The notes beneath the pieces were generated by a model. The model was not told the DNA's origin, did not search any database, and saw only the letters and a list, made by a program, of their open reading frames with translations. Below, in pieces: positions 8,454-17,796 of a stretch of DNA of 64,000 nucleotides (the stretch's first letter is position 1; each line of letters opens with the position of its first letter). Source of the stretch: Niveibacterium sp. 24ML. GTDB lineage: Bacteria; Pseudomonadota; Gammaproteobacteria; Burkholderiales; Rhodocyclaceae. The translations under genes and the position numbers were made by a program. Location: assembly GCF_026586805.1 (NCBI RefSeq), contig NZ_JAPFHA010000006.1:148864-212863 (forward strand). Direction: 5' to 3'.

Positions 8454-11400
8454 TCAGGCCAGCTTCGACATCGCGGCGAGGCTGGCCTTCACCGCATCGA
8501 GTTCCTCGACAAGCGCCGGCATCGCCGCCATGGCCTGGCCCGGCGCAGCGTCGCGGCAAGCACGTTCAAGTACGAAGGCGCAGTCCAGCAAGCGTTCTGC
8601 CCCCAGGCTCGCGGCGTTGCCTTTGAGGGTGTGCGCCGCGCGCGCGGCACTAGCAAGATCGCCGGCGGCCAATGCCGTCTGCAGGCTTTGCAGCGTCTGC
8701 TCGGCATCGGCCGGGAACATGGCGGCCAGTTCGTCGTAGAGCTCGCGCATGCCATCCATGCGTGCCAGGGCCGCCGCCAGATCCAGGTGCGCGCGCGCGC
8801 CGCCTGTGGCGGGCGATACACCGGGCGGCACCTGCCCTGCCTGCGGCCCGGCATCCGTGTGCAGGCCAAAGATCCAGCGGCGCAGCGTCTGGTAGAGCTG
8901 ATCCGCAATCACCGGCTTGGCGATGTAATCGTTCATGCCCACGCTGATGCACTTTTCGCGGTCGCCAAGCAGGGCATTGGCCGTCATCGCAATGACCGGG
9001 AGCGTCCAGCCCTCGGCGCGCAGCTGGCGGGTGGCCTCGTAGCCGTCCATCACCGGCATCTGGCAGTCCATCAGCACTACATCAAAACGCCCCGTACGCA
9101 GCGCCTTCAAGCCTTCGAGCCCGTTGTCGGCAAGTGTGATGACAAGCCCCGCCCGTTGCAGGAAACGCGTTGCCACCTCCTGGTTGAGCGGGTTGTCTTC
9201 GATCAGCAGCACCGCCTTGCCGGCAAGCGACAGCGCCTCGGCTTCCGGCGCGCCTTGAGGCTTGGCGGGCAGCGCCGAGGCCGGGGCTTCATGCAAGGGC
9301 AGCTCGAACCAGAAGGTGCTGCCCTGCCCCGGCTCGCTCACCGCGCCGATGCGCCCGCCCATCAATTCGACCAGGCGTTTGCTGATCGCCAGGCCCAGCC
9401 CGGTGCCGCCGAACCTGCGCGTGGTGGAGGCATCAGCTTGCGAGAATGAGCTGAAGAGCCTGGGGAGGTCCTCGGGCGCGATGCCGATGCCGCTGTCGGT
9501 GATTTCGGCGCGCATGCAAGGCCGGCCATCGCACTCGCAGATCGACATGCCGATCTGCACCGTGCCCTGGCGGGTGAACTTGAGCGCGTTGCTGAGCAGG
9601 TTGGAGAACACCTGCCGCACCCGCAGCGGATCGCCCCACACCGCCGCCGGCAAACCTTCGGCCGCCAGCGTGAGGGCGAGCGCCTGTTCGGCCGCCACCG
9701 GGTCATACAGCTCGCGCAACTCGGCGAGCAGTTCGGCGGGGGCGTAGGCCACATGCTCGATCGCGAGCTTGCCCGCTTCGATCTTCGAGAAGTCGAGGAT
9801 GTCGTTGATGATGACCAGCAGCCCATCGGTGGCACGCAGGGCCTTGCCCATGCACGCGCGGCGCTCGACGTCGTCCGGGGTCTCCAGCGCCAGCTGCATC
9901 ATCCCCAGCATGGCGTTCAAGGGCGTGCGGATTTCATGGCTCATGTTGGCGAGGAACTCGCTCTTGGCGCGACTGGCGCTCTCCGCCGCGTCCTTGGCCT
10001 GCTTGAGCTCGGTGATATCTACCCGGAAACCGACGATCAGCCCTTGCGCCGTCTTGCGTTCGACCACCCGCAGGCAGCGCCCGTTCGCCAGGCGCTGCTC
10101 CACCTGGGTATCGCCGCGCAAATGCTCGGCCAGCCGTTCGGCCACCCATTCGTCGACACGCCCGATCGCGTCGGCATACGCGCCGCGCTCGGCCCCGTAG
10201 CGGATCACGTCTTCAAAGCGCACCCCGGGCTGGATCACCGGCGCGGAATCCCGGTAGATGTCGCGGTATTTTTCATTGCAGTAGCGCAGGCGGTCATCGG
10301 CGTCGTACACGACGAAGGCTTCGTCGATCGCCTCGATCGCCGTCACCAGCATGGTCTCGCTTTCGCGGCGCTTGTCTTCGGTACGCCGCAGTTCGTCGAG
10401 CATCGCCAGATGGCCGTTGTAGCCCTGCACCAACTGGCCGATCTCATCCGGTGAAGTGGCCTGCGGCAAGGGCTGATGCGGTGCGCCGGGGGCGGCCTGC
10501 AGGCGGCGGAAGCCCTCGGACACCGCCCGGATCGGCTGCACCACGTTCTTCGCGTAGCGCAAGGTCAGCATCACCACGCCGATCAGGCCGACCGCAAACA
10601 AGGCCAGGGTGGCGTAGCTCAGCTGGGCGACCCGCTCGGTGATCAGACGACGCGGGGTGAGCGCAACGATGTAGCCACGATCCCCGGCGATCGGGCGCGA
10701 GCGCATCAGCACCGGCTCGCCATCGAGCGTGAGTTCGCGCGATGCGGAGCCCGCGTGCACCAGATCCAGCAGGGCCGGCGCCAGTGCTTCGCCGATCAGG
10801 CGCCCGTCTGAATGCAGCGCGACGCGGCCGGCGCGGTCGATCTGCATCAGCGTGGTCCCCGCCGCGAGCCCGCTGCTGCGCACGAACTCGCGCATGATCT
10901 CGTCGCTGAGGCTGATCACCACCACGCCAACACTGTCAGATCGCCCGGTGTCGGGCGAGAAATGCTGGATCTCCCGGATCACCGTGCTCGCCATGCGGTG
11001 CGATGAGGTGACATTGATGTTCGGCCCGATGCCGCGCCAGATCGCCTGATCGTGCGCGGCTGCCGCTTCGCGCGTGAGGCGCCCCACGAGGGGGTGATCC
11101 ACTTCGCCGAAGCTGAGCGTCTCGCCAATGTGGAAGTGCTCGCCCTGGTTCGAGAACAGGTCGATCGCGATGAGGCCCTTCACCCGCACATAGTTGTTGA
11201 GGATGTAGCCGACCTGGGCGCGAGTGCGCAGCGCGTCGATCTGGCTCGCCTGCCCCCCTTCCGCCCCGCGCAAGGCTGCGCCGATCGCCTCGTTGCCGGC
11301 GATGTTGGCACTCAGGTCTTCAATCTGATCCTGGTAGAGCTTCAGGTAGGAACCGAAGACGCCCAGCAGTTGCACCTGGGCCGCTTCGGCCTGACTGACC

Positions 11401-11513
11401 AGCACGCGGGCGGAGATCTGGTGCGCCACCCCGCCGAGCACCGCAAGCGGCACGATGCCGGCCACCAGCAGGTAGCCGAGCATCTTGACCGTGATGTTGA
11501 GGGGCCGTCGCAC
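8454..11513 (-). CDS. Hybrid sensor histidine kinase (HAMP-PAS-HK-REC-Hpt)
   Basis: This is a 1019-residue inner-membrane phosphorelay kinase. A first membrane span (about 11-32) is followed by a large periplasmic sensor of about 250 residues, a second span (about 297-320), HAMP (to about 375) and a PAS domain (about 390-505). Next come HisKA with phosphoacceptor His526 in [10 protein letters not shown], HATPase with [16 protein letters not shown] and GTGLGL, and a receiver with Asp816 in [11 protein letters not shown]. The C-terminal Hpt has His961 in HTLKGNAAS. This layout recalls TorS and LuxQ-like kinases. The upstream gene, 35 bp away, encodes a periplasmic binding lipoprotein that probably acts as ligand receptor. 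No response regulator is adjacent, so the output partner is elsewhere. The GTG at 11513 is the likely start; an ATG lies ten codons later. Confidence 0.93.
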   Translation of the reverse strand: MRRPLNITVKMLGYLLVAGIVPLAVLGGVAHQISARVLVSQAEAAQVQLLGVFGSYLKLYQDQIEDLSANIAGNEAIGAALRGAEGGQASQIDALRTRAQVGYILNNYVRVKGLIAIDLFSNQGEHFHIGETLSFGEVDHPLVGRLTREAAAAHDQAIWRGIGPNINVTSSHRMASTVIREIQHFSPDTGRSDSVGVVVISLSDEIMREFVRSSGLAAGTTLMQIDRAGRVALHSDGRLIGEALAPALLDLVHAGSASRELTLDGEPVLMRSRPIAGDRGYIVALTPRRLITERVAQLSYATLALFAVGLIGVVMLTLRYAKNVVQPIRAVSEGFRRLQAAPGAPHQPLPQATSPDEIGQLVQGYNGHLAMLDELRRTEDKRRESETMLVTAIEAIDEAFVVYDADDRLRYCNEKYRDIYRDSAPVIQPGVRFEDVIRYGAERGAYADAIGRVDEWVAERLAEHLRGDTQVEQRLANGRCLRVVERKTAQGLIVGFRVDITELKQAKDAAESASRAKSEFLANMSHEIRTPLNAMLGMMQLALETPDDVERRACMGKALRATDGLLVIINDILDFSKIEAGKLAIEHVAYAPAELLAELRELYDPVAAEQALALTLAAEGLPAAVWGDPLRVRQVFSNLLSNALKFTRQGTVQIGMSICECDGRPCMRAEITDSGIGIAPEDLPRLFSSFSQADASTTRRFGGTGLGLAISKRLVELMGGRIGAVSEPGQGSTFWFELPLHEAPASALPAKPQGAPEAEALSLAGKAVLLIEDNPLNQEVATRFLQRAGLVITLADNGLEGLKALRTGRFDVVLMDCQMPVMDGYEATRQLRAEGWTLPVIAMTANALLGDREKCISVGMNDYIAKPVIADQLYQTLRRWIFGLHTDAGPQAGQVPPGVSPATGGARAHLDLAAALARMDGMRELYDELAAMFPADAEQTLQSLQTALAAGDLASAARAAHTLKGNAASLGAERLLDCAFVLERACRDAAPGQAMAAMPALVEELDAVKASLAAMSKLA

Positions 11514-11548
11514 CGGCGCGAACTCGCGATACCGCTTTCGGGCAGCGC

Positions 11549-12538
11549 TCAGGGCTGTGCCGCGGCAGTGACCAGGCGGGTGTCGATCACCGTTTCAGGC
11601 GGCACCGCCTCGCCGCGCGCCAGCTTGAGCGCCAGCGCCACGCCCTGGAAGCCCTGCTCGGCGGCCTGCTGATCTACCGTTGCAGTCAGGCGCCCGGCCT
11701 TGACCTCGGCCAACGCTTCGGCAAGGGCGTCGTAGCCGGCCAGCTTCACGCCCTCACGCTTGCTGTCCTGCAGATACTTGAGCACCCCCAGGGCCATCAT
11801 GTCGTTGGCGGCAAACACGATCTTGACCTGCGGATGCTTGGCGAAGATTGCCTTGCTCACTTCGTAGGCCTCGTCGATCTTCCAGTTCGCCGTTTCCGAC
11901 GCAACCACCGTGACCGCCTTGTTTTCAAGCAGCCCCCGGCGGGCGCCTTCCATGCGCTGGCGCGCATTGTCGGCACTGCGAATGCCTTCGATGATCGCCG
12001 CCTGAGTCGGCGCCGACACGTCCTGCACCAGAAAGCGCGCGGCCTTGTAGGCACCGGCATGGTTGTCGACGCTCACGAAGGGCACCGGCGCGAGGCCGGC
12101 TTGCTTGACGGCTTGCGCGTCGAGCCGGTTGTCGATGTTCACGATCTTGATACCCGCATCGGCCGCCTTCTTGAGCGCAGGGATCAAGCGTTGCGAATCG
12201 CCCGGCGCGATCACGATCGCATCCACCTTCGCCGCGGTGAGGTCATTGACCAGCAGGATCTGCTGTTCGATCGAGGTTTCCTGCGCCGCCGTCTTGACCA
12301 GCAATTCAATGCCCAGCTCGGACTCGGCGCGGCGGGCGCCCTTCTCCATCTCGACGAAGAACGGGTTGGTCAGCGTTTTCATCACCAGGCCCACCCGCGG
12401 CTTGGCCGCCACCGGGCTCGCCGATTTGTCGGCCGGCCCCGACGAGGCCGTGGTGGTAATGCTCGGGCCGCTGGAATCGCTGCAGGCGAACAGGCTCAGG
12501 CCCAGCAACACGGCTGAAATCAGGCGAAGCAGCTTCAT
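11549..12538 (-). CDS. Sugar-type periplasmic binding lipoprotein (Peripla_BP_4)
   Basis: This 329-residue protein is a type I periplasmic binding protein of the ribose/autoinducer-binding group. The signal peptide ends in the lipobox LFAC with Cys19, so it is lipid-anchored. The binding-protein signature is present: VGLVMKTLTNPFF, then DAIVIAPGD, IVNIDNRLD, VSVDNHAGAYKA, FAANDMMALGVL and GYDALAEAL. No ABC ATPase or permease gene is nearby. Instead it is followed by a large hybrid kinase on the same strand after 35 bp, as in LuxP-LuxQ or TorT-TorS pairs. It therefore probably presents a small ligand to the kinase rather than feeding a transporter; that role is inferred. Confidence 0.9.
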   Translation of the reverse strand: MKLLRLISAVLLGLSLFACSDSSGPSITTTASSGPADKSASPVAAKPRVGLVMKTLTNPFFVEMEKGARRAESELGIELLVKTAAQETSIEQQILLVNDLTAAKVDAIVIAPGDSQRLIPALKKAADAGIKIVNIDNRLDAQAVKQAGLAPVPFVSVDNHAGAYKAARFLVQDVSAPTQAAIIEGIRSADNARQRMEGARRGLLENKAVTVVASETANWKIDEAYEVSKAIFAKHPQVKIVFAANDMMALGVLKYLQDSKREGVKLAGYDALAEALAEVKAGRLTATVDQQAAEQGFQGVALALKLARGEAVPPETVIDTRLVTAAAQP

Positions 12539-12720
12539 GGCGCCCCCCAAGGCAGTGATGGCGACGGGCTCGGCACACAGCGGCACCATGCCCCCGGGCG
12601 TCGCGATTCGGCCGATACAAGCCTGATCATCGACCGCGCGGCCGGAAACCTGAGCCTTTGTTGTCTGATTTCGCGCAGGCATCACACCATGCGGCGGCCG
12701 TGGCACGCGCCCGGAGGCCC

Positions 12721-13161
12721 TCAACCCTCGTAGGCGTTGAGCTTGGCGAGGTCGTGGATCTTGATGTGCTTGCCGTTCACCGAAATGAGCCGGGCTTCGG
12801 TGAGCGCATGCTGGATGCGGGAAACGCTCTCGGGCGTCAGGTTCAGGCGCGAGGCAAGCAGCCGCTGGCTGTTTTCCAGGTCGATCTCGGCGCCGTGGCC
12901 GCCGGCTTCGTCGGCATTGCGCAGCAGGTCGCCAAACAATCGCCGGGTCGACGAGCGCAGCGAACAGGACTCGACATCCTGCCCCCGCGAAGGCAGCCGG
13001 ATCGACAAACCGGCGAGCATGCGGCGTGTAAATCCGCCGTTGCGTTCGATCAGTGCGAAAATCGGCGCGGCAGGCGTTTCGGCATCAAGCTGTGAGAGCA
13101 CGGGATGTCCGGACAACAGCCCACCGATGACTACCGCAGCGTGCCGGTGCAAGTCCCCCAC
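12721..13161 (-). pseudogene. 5'-truncated Crp/Fnr-family regulator remnant
   Basis: The reading frame encodes only the dimerisation helix and winged-helix part of a Crp/Fnr regulator. A segment like RRMLAGLSIRL leads to SLRSSTRRLFGDLL, then the helix-turn-helix LASRLNLTPESVSRIQHAL and the wing ISVNGKHIKIHDLAKL. The first 100 or so residues, which form the effector-binding beta-roll, are missing. The sequence that should encode them is occupied by the divergent EamA gene starting at 13183. A GTG at 13161 could start a protein of about 146 residues, but no ribosome site precedes it. I read this as a remnant left by a rearrangement; a functional stand-alone DNA-binding protein is the alternative. 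Confidence 0.6.
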
Positions 13162-13182
13162 GCCCCAAGATACCTGACCCCG

Positions 13183-14046
13183 ATGCCCCGATTCGATCGA
13201 GACAAACTTGCCGGCACCGGCTTCATCCTGCTGGCGGCCAGCTGCTTTGGCCTGATGCCGCTGTTCAGCGCCTTCGCCTGGCAAGACGGCCTGCGCCCGA
13301 CCGATCTGCTGACGCTGCGATTCGGCCTTGCCGCCGCCATCTTGTGGGCGATTGTCCGCGTACGGGGCTTGCCGCTGCCGCGCGGGCGTGCGCTCTGGCT
13401 GCTGGCCGGCATGGGTGCCCTTGGCTATGCCGGTGTCGCGCTGTGCTACTTCACCGCGCTGACGATGGCGCCGGCGGTGGTGGTGGCGCTGCTGCTCTAC
13501 CTCTACCCGGCCTTCGTCACCGCGTTCGCCTGGTTGCTGCTGCGCGAACGCGCCACGCCGAGACGCTTGTTCGCGCTGGGCTGCGCGCTGCTCGGCTGCG
13601 CCCTCACGATCGGCTATGCGCACGGAGCGCAGCCCGCCGGCGTTGCGCTTGGCGCGCTCGCCGGCCTGATGTACGCGCTCTACACCCTGGCTGGGCGGCG
13701 CCTGCCCGCCTCGGTGCCCGCGCTCTCGCAGGCGGCTGTGGTGTGCAGTGCCGCCTGCCTTGCGATGGCCGCGCTCAGCCTGCCCACCGGCCTGGTGCTG
13801 CCGCATAGCGCGGCCGCCTGGGCTGGCGTACTCGCGATCGCCTTGCTGTCCACCGTACTGGGCGTCAGCAGCTTTCTGGCGGGCCTGCGCCGGCTCGGGG
13901 CCACGCGCTCGGCAATGTTGTCCACCTTCGAACCGGTGGTCACCGCCGTGGCCGGCATTGCCCTGCTGGGCCAGCCGATCGGCCTCGGCACGCTGGCCGG
14001 CGGGGTGCTGATCCTGTCGGCGGGGGTTCTGGTCTTGCGCGATTAG
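13183..14046 (+). CDS. EamA/DMT-family transporter
   Basis: This 287-residue inner-membrane protein of the drug/metabolite transporter superfamily has about ten hydrophobic segments arranged as two five-helix EamA repeats. The start of repeat one is GFILLAASCFGLMPLF. Conserved-type EamA features include YTLAGRRLPASVPAL at the start of repeat two, and STFEPVVTAVAGIALLGQPI near the end. Such proteins usually export amino acids or small metabolites; the substrate cannot be told from sequence. The ATG at 13183 places the first helix at the usual distance. Its 5' region abuts the Crp/Fnr remnant on the opposite strand, so its promoter must lie inside that remnant. Confidence 0.88.
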   Translation: MPRFDRDKLAGTGFILLAASCFGLMPLFSAFAWQDGLRPTDLLTLRFGLAAAILWAIVRVRGLPLPRGRALWLLAGMGALGYAGVALCYFTALTMAPAVVVALLLYLYPAFVTAFAWLLLRERATPRRLFALGCALLGCALTIGYAHGAQPAGVALGALAGLMYALYTLAGRRLPASVPALSQAAVVCSAACLAMAALSLPTGLVLPHSAAAWAGVLAIALLSTVLGVSSFLAGLRRLGATRSAMLSTFEPVVTAVAGIALLGQPIGLGTLAGGVLILSAGVLVLRD

Positions 14047-14105
14047 CTCAAGCATTGCCAGCGCAGGCCGAAAATACGGTCAGGAGCCCTTGCCGGAGCA
14101 GCACC

Positions 14106-15569
14106 ATGCGCACCCCTTTCCTGAGCCTGCTCGCCTTCACCGCCCTCAGCGCCATCGCCCCGCCAGCCTGCGGCGCCGACTGGCTGCAGATCGCGCGCGA
14201 GAAGGGTCGGGTAATCGATCTGGATCGCGACAGCGTTCTGGCGTCGGATGCCGGCACCAAGGTGGCCTGGGGCCGCATCGTACTCGCCGACGAAGAGGTG
14301 GAAAGCGCAGGCTACAAGACGATCAAGGCGCTCAATCGCTACGACTGCCGCAGCCAGACCTTCCTGACCGTCAAGCGGGTGTACCTCGACAGCAAGGGCC
14401 TGACGATTCGCGAAGAGTCCGCCGGCACACAAAAGCCGATCACGATCCAGCCCGGTACGCTGGACGACCGTTTCTACAAGGAAGTCTGCAAGCCCGCATC
14501 GCTGCAGCAACTGGCCAGGATCGCGAATGCGGCCGAGGCAGCCAGCCAGCGCGCCAAACCCGCTGCGCCAGCACCAAGGATCGAGCGCGCAAGTCCGGCC
14601 GTGCGCCACGCCGATCTGCAGATGGTGAAGGACGAAGCGAAAGCCGAACCGCCGCTACCGGAGAAACCGATCACCGGCAAGCCACTGATCCAGTTGCCGC
14701 CCAAACCCGCGCCGCGCGCTGCCGAAGCGCCGGCGCCAGCTCACGCGAGCGCACCGGTCGCGCCACCGCCCACGGCAGCCCCCAGCAGCACGCCGCGCTA
14801 CTACCGCCCACCGCCGGCGCGCAAACCCGCGCCCAAGCCCGCGCCAACCGAAACTGCGGCCCACGCGGCAGAAGCCATGCCGGCTGCGCATGTGCACGGC
14901 CACTGGAGCTACGAGGGCGAGACCGGGCCGCAAAACTGGTCGCGCCTCAAGCCCGAATTTGCCACCTGCGCAAGCGGCACGCGGCAGTCGCCGATCGACA
15001 TCCGCGACGGCATCAAGGTGGCGCTCGAACCGATCAAGTTCGACTACAAGCCCAGCTACTTCCGTATCGTCGACAACGGCCACACGATCCAGGTCAGCGT
15101 GGGCGCCGGGCTCAACATGCAGATCATGGGCCGCAACTATGAGTTGCAGCAGCTCCACTTCCACCGCCCGGCCGAAGAGCGGATTGATGGCCGCAGCTTC
15201 GACATGGTGGCGCACCTGGTACACAAGGATCTCGACGGCAAGCTCGCGGTGATCGCGGTGCTGCTCGATCGCGGTGCCGAGCATCCGCTGATCCAGACGC
15301 TGTGGAACAACCTGCCGCTGGAGAAGAACGTGTCGTACCAGCCCAGTGTCGCGATCAACCCGGCCGACTTGCTGCCGGCCGACCGCAGCTACTTCACCTA
15401 CATGGGCTCGCTGACCACGCCGCCATGCAGCGAGGGCGTGCTGTGGATGGTGATGCGGCAGCCGGTGCTGATCTCGCCGGAGCAGATTTCGATCTTCTCG
15501 CGCTTCTACCGCAACAACGCGCGTCCGATCCAGCCGCCGGGCGACCGCATCATCAAGGAGTCGCGCTGA
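14106..15569 (+). CDS. Periplasmic alpha-carbonic anhydrase with N-terminal SAE-like domain
   Basis: This 487-residue exported protein has two parts. After a signal peptide (about 1-23), residues 24-130 resemble the surface-adhesin-E-like domain common in betaproteobacterial envelope proteins. A Pro/Ala-rich linker (about 150-262) leads to a complete alpha-carbonic anhydrase, which interconverts CO2 and bicarbonate. The zinc ligands are His351, His353 and His370 (HFHRPAEE and MVAHLVH). The active-site loop is GSLTTPPCSEG. Cys288 and Cys441 match the disulfide of periplasmic family members. The usual bacterial enzyme is about 230-250 residues, so the N-terminal half is an addition. GGAGC stands 7-8 nt before the ATG at 14106. 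Confidence 0.9.
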   Translation: MRTPFLSLLAFTALSAIAPPACGADWLQIAREKGRVIDLDRDSVLASDAGTKVAWGRIVLADEEVESAGYKTIKALNRYDCRSQTFLTVKRVYLDSKGLTIREESAGTQKPITIQPGTLDDRFYKEVCKPASLQQLARIANAAEAASQRAKPAAPAPRIERASPAVRHADLQMVKDEAKAEPPLPEKPITGKPLIQLPPKPAPRAAEAPAPAHASAPVAPPPTAAPSSTPRYYRPPPARKPAPKPAPTETAAHAAEAMPAAHVHGHWSYEGETGPQNWSRLKPEFATCASGTRQSPIDIRDGIKVALEPIKFDYKPSYFRIVDNGHTIQVSVGAGLNMQIMGRNYELQQLHFHRPAEERIDGRSFDMVAHLVHKDLDGKLAVIAVLLDRGAEHPLIQTLWNNLPLEKNVSYQPSVAINPADLLPADRSYFTYMGSLTTPPCSEGVLWMVMRQPVLISPEQISIFSRFYRNNARPIQPPGDRIIKESR

Positions 15570-15674
15570 AGCTGTAACACGCCGGTAAACAAGCAGCAAC
15601 ACAGCTCCCTGAAGATCACGGCCGCTTGTCGCCCTGCAATCCGCAGCGCGGCGCCCCTTCAGGAGCTGATAACA

Positions 15675-17729
15675 ATGCAAGAAAAAGACTTCGACGCGAT
15701 TTCGGTCAACCCGTCCGCGAACGAACACATCGACCAGGTCGTTGCGCGCACGATGTCGCGCCGCACGATGCTCAAGAACACCTTTGGCTTCAGCGCGCTG
15801 GCCTTTCTGGGCGGCTCGCTCAGCGCCTGTGGCGGTGACAGCACGGCAGCCCCGACGCCGGAGCCGGTTGCACCGACGCCGCCCGCGCCGGTTGCCATGA
15901 TGAACTTCAAGGCCGTCGCCACCTCCAGCAGCGATGCCATCGTCGTGCCGGAAGGCTACAGCCACGCGGTGCTGTACCGCTGGGGTGACGCCCTGTTCGC
16001 GAACTCGCCGGCATGGAAGGGCGATGCCTCCGAGAGCGGCGCCGAGCAAGCGCTGCAGGCTGGCGACAACCACGACGGCATGCACTTCTTCCCCTTCAAC
16101 GACGCCGCCGGCAAGCCGCGCAGCGATGAAGGCCTGCTGGTGCTCAACCACGAGTACTGCAACTACGAATACCTGTTCAAGGCCGATCCGGCGCAGACCG
16201 ACTTCCTCGCCCCGTGGACGCTGGACAAGGTGCGCAAGGCACAGCATGCGCACGGCGTTTCTGTGGTGCACATCAAGAAGGAAGCCGGCGGCTGGAAGGT
16301 GCAAGTCGGCTCCGCCTGGAATCGCCGCATCCATACCAACACGCCGATGCTGATCACCGGCCCGGCGGCCGGCCACGCCGCAATGGCCACCAGCGCCGAC
16401 CCGACCGGCACCCTGGTCTTCGGCACCTTGAACAACTGCGCCAATGGCTTCACGCCCTGGGGCACCTACCTCACCTGCGAAGAGAACTTCAACGGCTACT
16501 TCGGCACCACCAGCGGCGCGGATACCCGCAACGATCTGATGAAGCGCTACGGCCTCTCCGGCAAGAGCTCCGGCTACCGCTGGGAAGAGTTCGACAAGCG
16601 TTTCGACTATGTCAGCGAGCCCAACGAATCCAACCGCTTCGGCTGGGTGGTGGAGATCGATCCCTTCGACCCCACTTCAACGCCGAAGAAGCGCACCGCG
16701 CTGGGCCGCATCAAGCACGAGAACGCCGAACTGGTGATTGCCAAGGATGGCCGCGTGGTGGTCTACATGGGTGACGACCAGGCCGGCGAGTACATCTACA
16801 AGTTCATCTCCGACGCCAAATACGACCCGGCCAACCCGGCCAGCGGCCGCAACCTGCTCGATGCCGGCAAGCTCTACGTGGCGCGCTTCCTGGATGGCGC
16901 CACCACCGGCGATTCGATGGGCGTGGGCGAATGGATCCTGCTCGACAAGGTGGCCAACCCCACCCTCGCCGCCGACACCCGCTTCGCAACGCAGGCCGAC
17001 GTGCTGATCATGACGCGCAACGCCGCCGACGCAGTGGGCGCGACCAAGATGGACCGCCCGGAATGGGTGGCCGCCAATCCGAAGACCGGCGAAGTGTTCT
17101 GCACGCTGACCAACAACAGCGGCCGCACCACCACCGACGACGCCAACCCGCGCGCCAAGAACGTCTACGGCCAGATCATCCGCTGGCGCGAAGCCGGCAA
17201 GGACGCCGCGGCGCTGAGCTTCGACTGGGATCACTTCGTCATCGCCGGCAACCCGACGATCGCCGCCAACGTCGGCACGCCGAAGGCCGGGTCGGCCAAC
17301 GTCACCGTCGACAACACCTTCAACAGCCCGGATGGCCTTGCCTTCGACGCCGACGGCCGCATGTGGATCCAGTCAGACGGCAGCTTCGCCAACACCGGTG
17401 ATTACGCCGGCCAGGGCAACAACCAGATGCTGGTGGCCGACCCGACGACAAAGGAAATCCGCCGCTTCCTCGTCGGCCCGGCCGGTTGCGAGATCACCGG
17501 TATCAGCTTCACGCCGGATCAGAAAACGGTGTTCATCAACGTGCAGCACCCGGGCGAAGTGGGCAGCCACCCGAACCGGCCGACGCCGGCCGCCGGCCAG
17601 GGGATGGACGACTACATCGCGCGCAATCCGCTCGCCTTCAGCAAGTGGCCGGACAACGGCGCCGGCGGGCGCCCGCGCTCAGCCACCGTGGTGATCTGGC
17701 GCGACGACGGCGGCAAGGTCGGCAGCTGA
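15675..17729 (+). CDS. phoX: PhoX-family (DUF839) alkaline phosphatase
   Basis: This 684-residue exported protein belongs to the PhoX/DUF839 family, calcium/iron-dependent phosphatases unrelated in fold to PhoA. A twin-arginine motif (SRRTMLKN, about residues 34-41) precedes a hydrophobic stretch and a lipobox-like LSAC, as expected for a Tat-exported cofactor protein. Family segments include LLVLNHEYCNYEYLF, NCANGFTPWGTYLTCEENF, RIKHENAEL, VYMGDDQAGEYIYKF and DGLAFDADGRMWIQSDG. The length fits the family. AGGAG about 10 nt upstream supports the ATG at 15675. It is a single gene ending in a strong terminator. With the two PhoA-type genes at the left edge it makes three secreted phosphatases in 18 kb. 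Confidence 0.9.
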   Translation: MQEKDFDAISVNPSANEHIDQVVARTMSRRTMLKNTFGFSALAFLGGSLSACGGDSTAAPTPEPVAPTPPAPVAMMNFKAVATSSSDAIVVPEGYSHAVLYRWGDALFANSPAWKGDASESGAEQALQAGDNHDGMHFFPFNDAAGKPRSDEGLLVLNHEYCNYEYLFKADPAQTDFLAPWTLDKVRKAQHAHGVSVVHIKKEAGGWKVQVGSAWNRRIHTNTPMLITGPAAGHAAMATSADPTGTLVFGTLNNCANGFTPWGTYLTCEENFNGYFGTTSGADTRNDLMKRYGLSGKSSGYRWEEFDKRFDYVSEPNESNRFGWVVEIDPFDPTSTPKKRTALGRIKHENAELVIAKDGRVVVYMGDDQAGEYIYKFISDAKYDPANPASGRNLLDAGKLYVARFLDGATTGDSMGVGEWILLDKVANPTLAADTRFATQADVLIMTRNAADAVGATKMDRPEWVAANPKTGEVFCTLTNNSGRTTTDDANPRAKNVYGQIIRWREAGKDAAALSFDWDHFVIAGNPTIAANVGTPKAGSANVTVDNTFNSPDGLAFDADGRMWIQSDGSFANTGDYAGQGNNQMLVADPTTKEIRRFLVGPAGCEITGISFTPDQKTVFINVQHPGEVGSHPNRPTPAAGQGMDDYIARNPLAFSKWPDNGAGGRPRSATVVIWRDDGGKVGS

Positions 17730-17750
17730 CCTCCCGCCAGAACGGAAAAG

Positions 17751-17778
17751 GCCCGCACAGCGATGTGCGGGCTTTTTT
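17751..17778 (+). terminator. Intrinsic terminator of phoX
   Basis: A perfect 9 bp stem, GCCCGCACA / TGTGCGGGC, with a 4 nt loop is followed by six T. AAAA just before the stem lets it also work on the minus strand, for the convergent nrdG transcript. Confidence 0.93.
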
Positions 17779-17796
17779 CATTCTGCCGCAGCCCCT

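Noticed and set aside
12721..14055. A 444-residue minus-strand protein spanning the Crp remnant and the EamA region
   Set aside because: Its first two-thirds are a Gln/Arg/Gly-rich shadow of the EamA gene. Only the last 146 codons resemble a protein family.
15572..15589. CTGTAAC-ACGC-CGGTAAA as a Pho box for phoX
   Set aside because: The spacing fits, but the two halves match the CTGTCAT consensus at about 5/7 and 4/7 only, and no -10 follows at a suitable distance.
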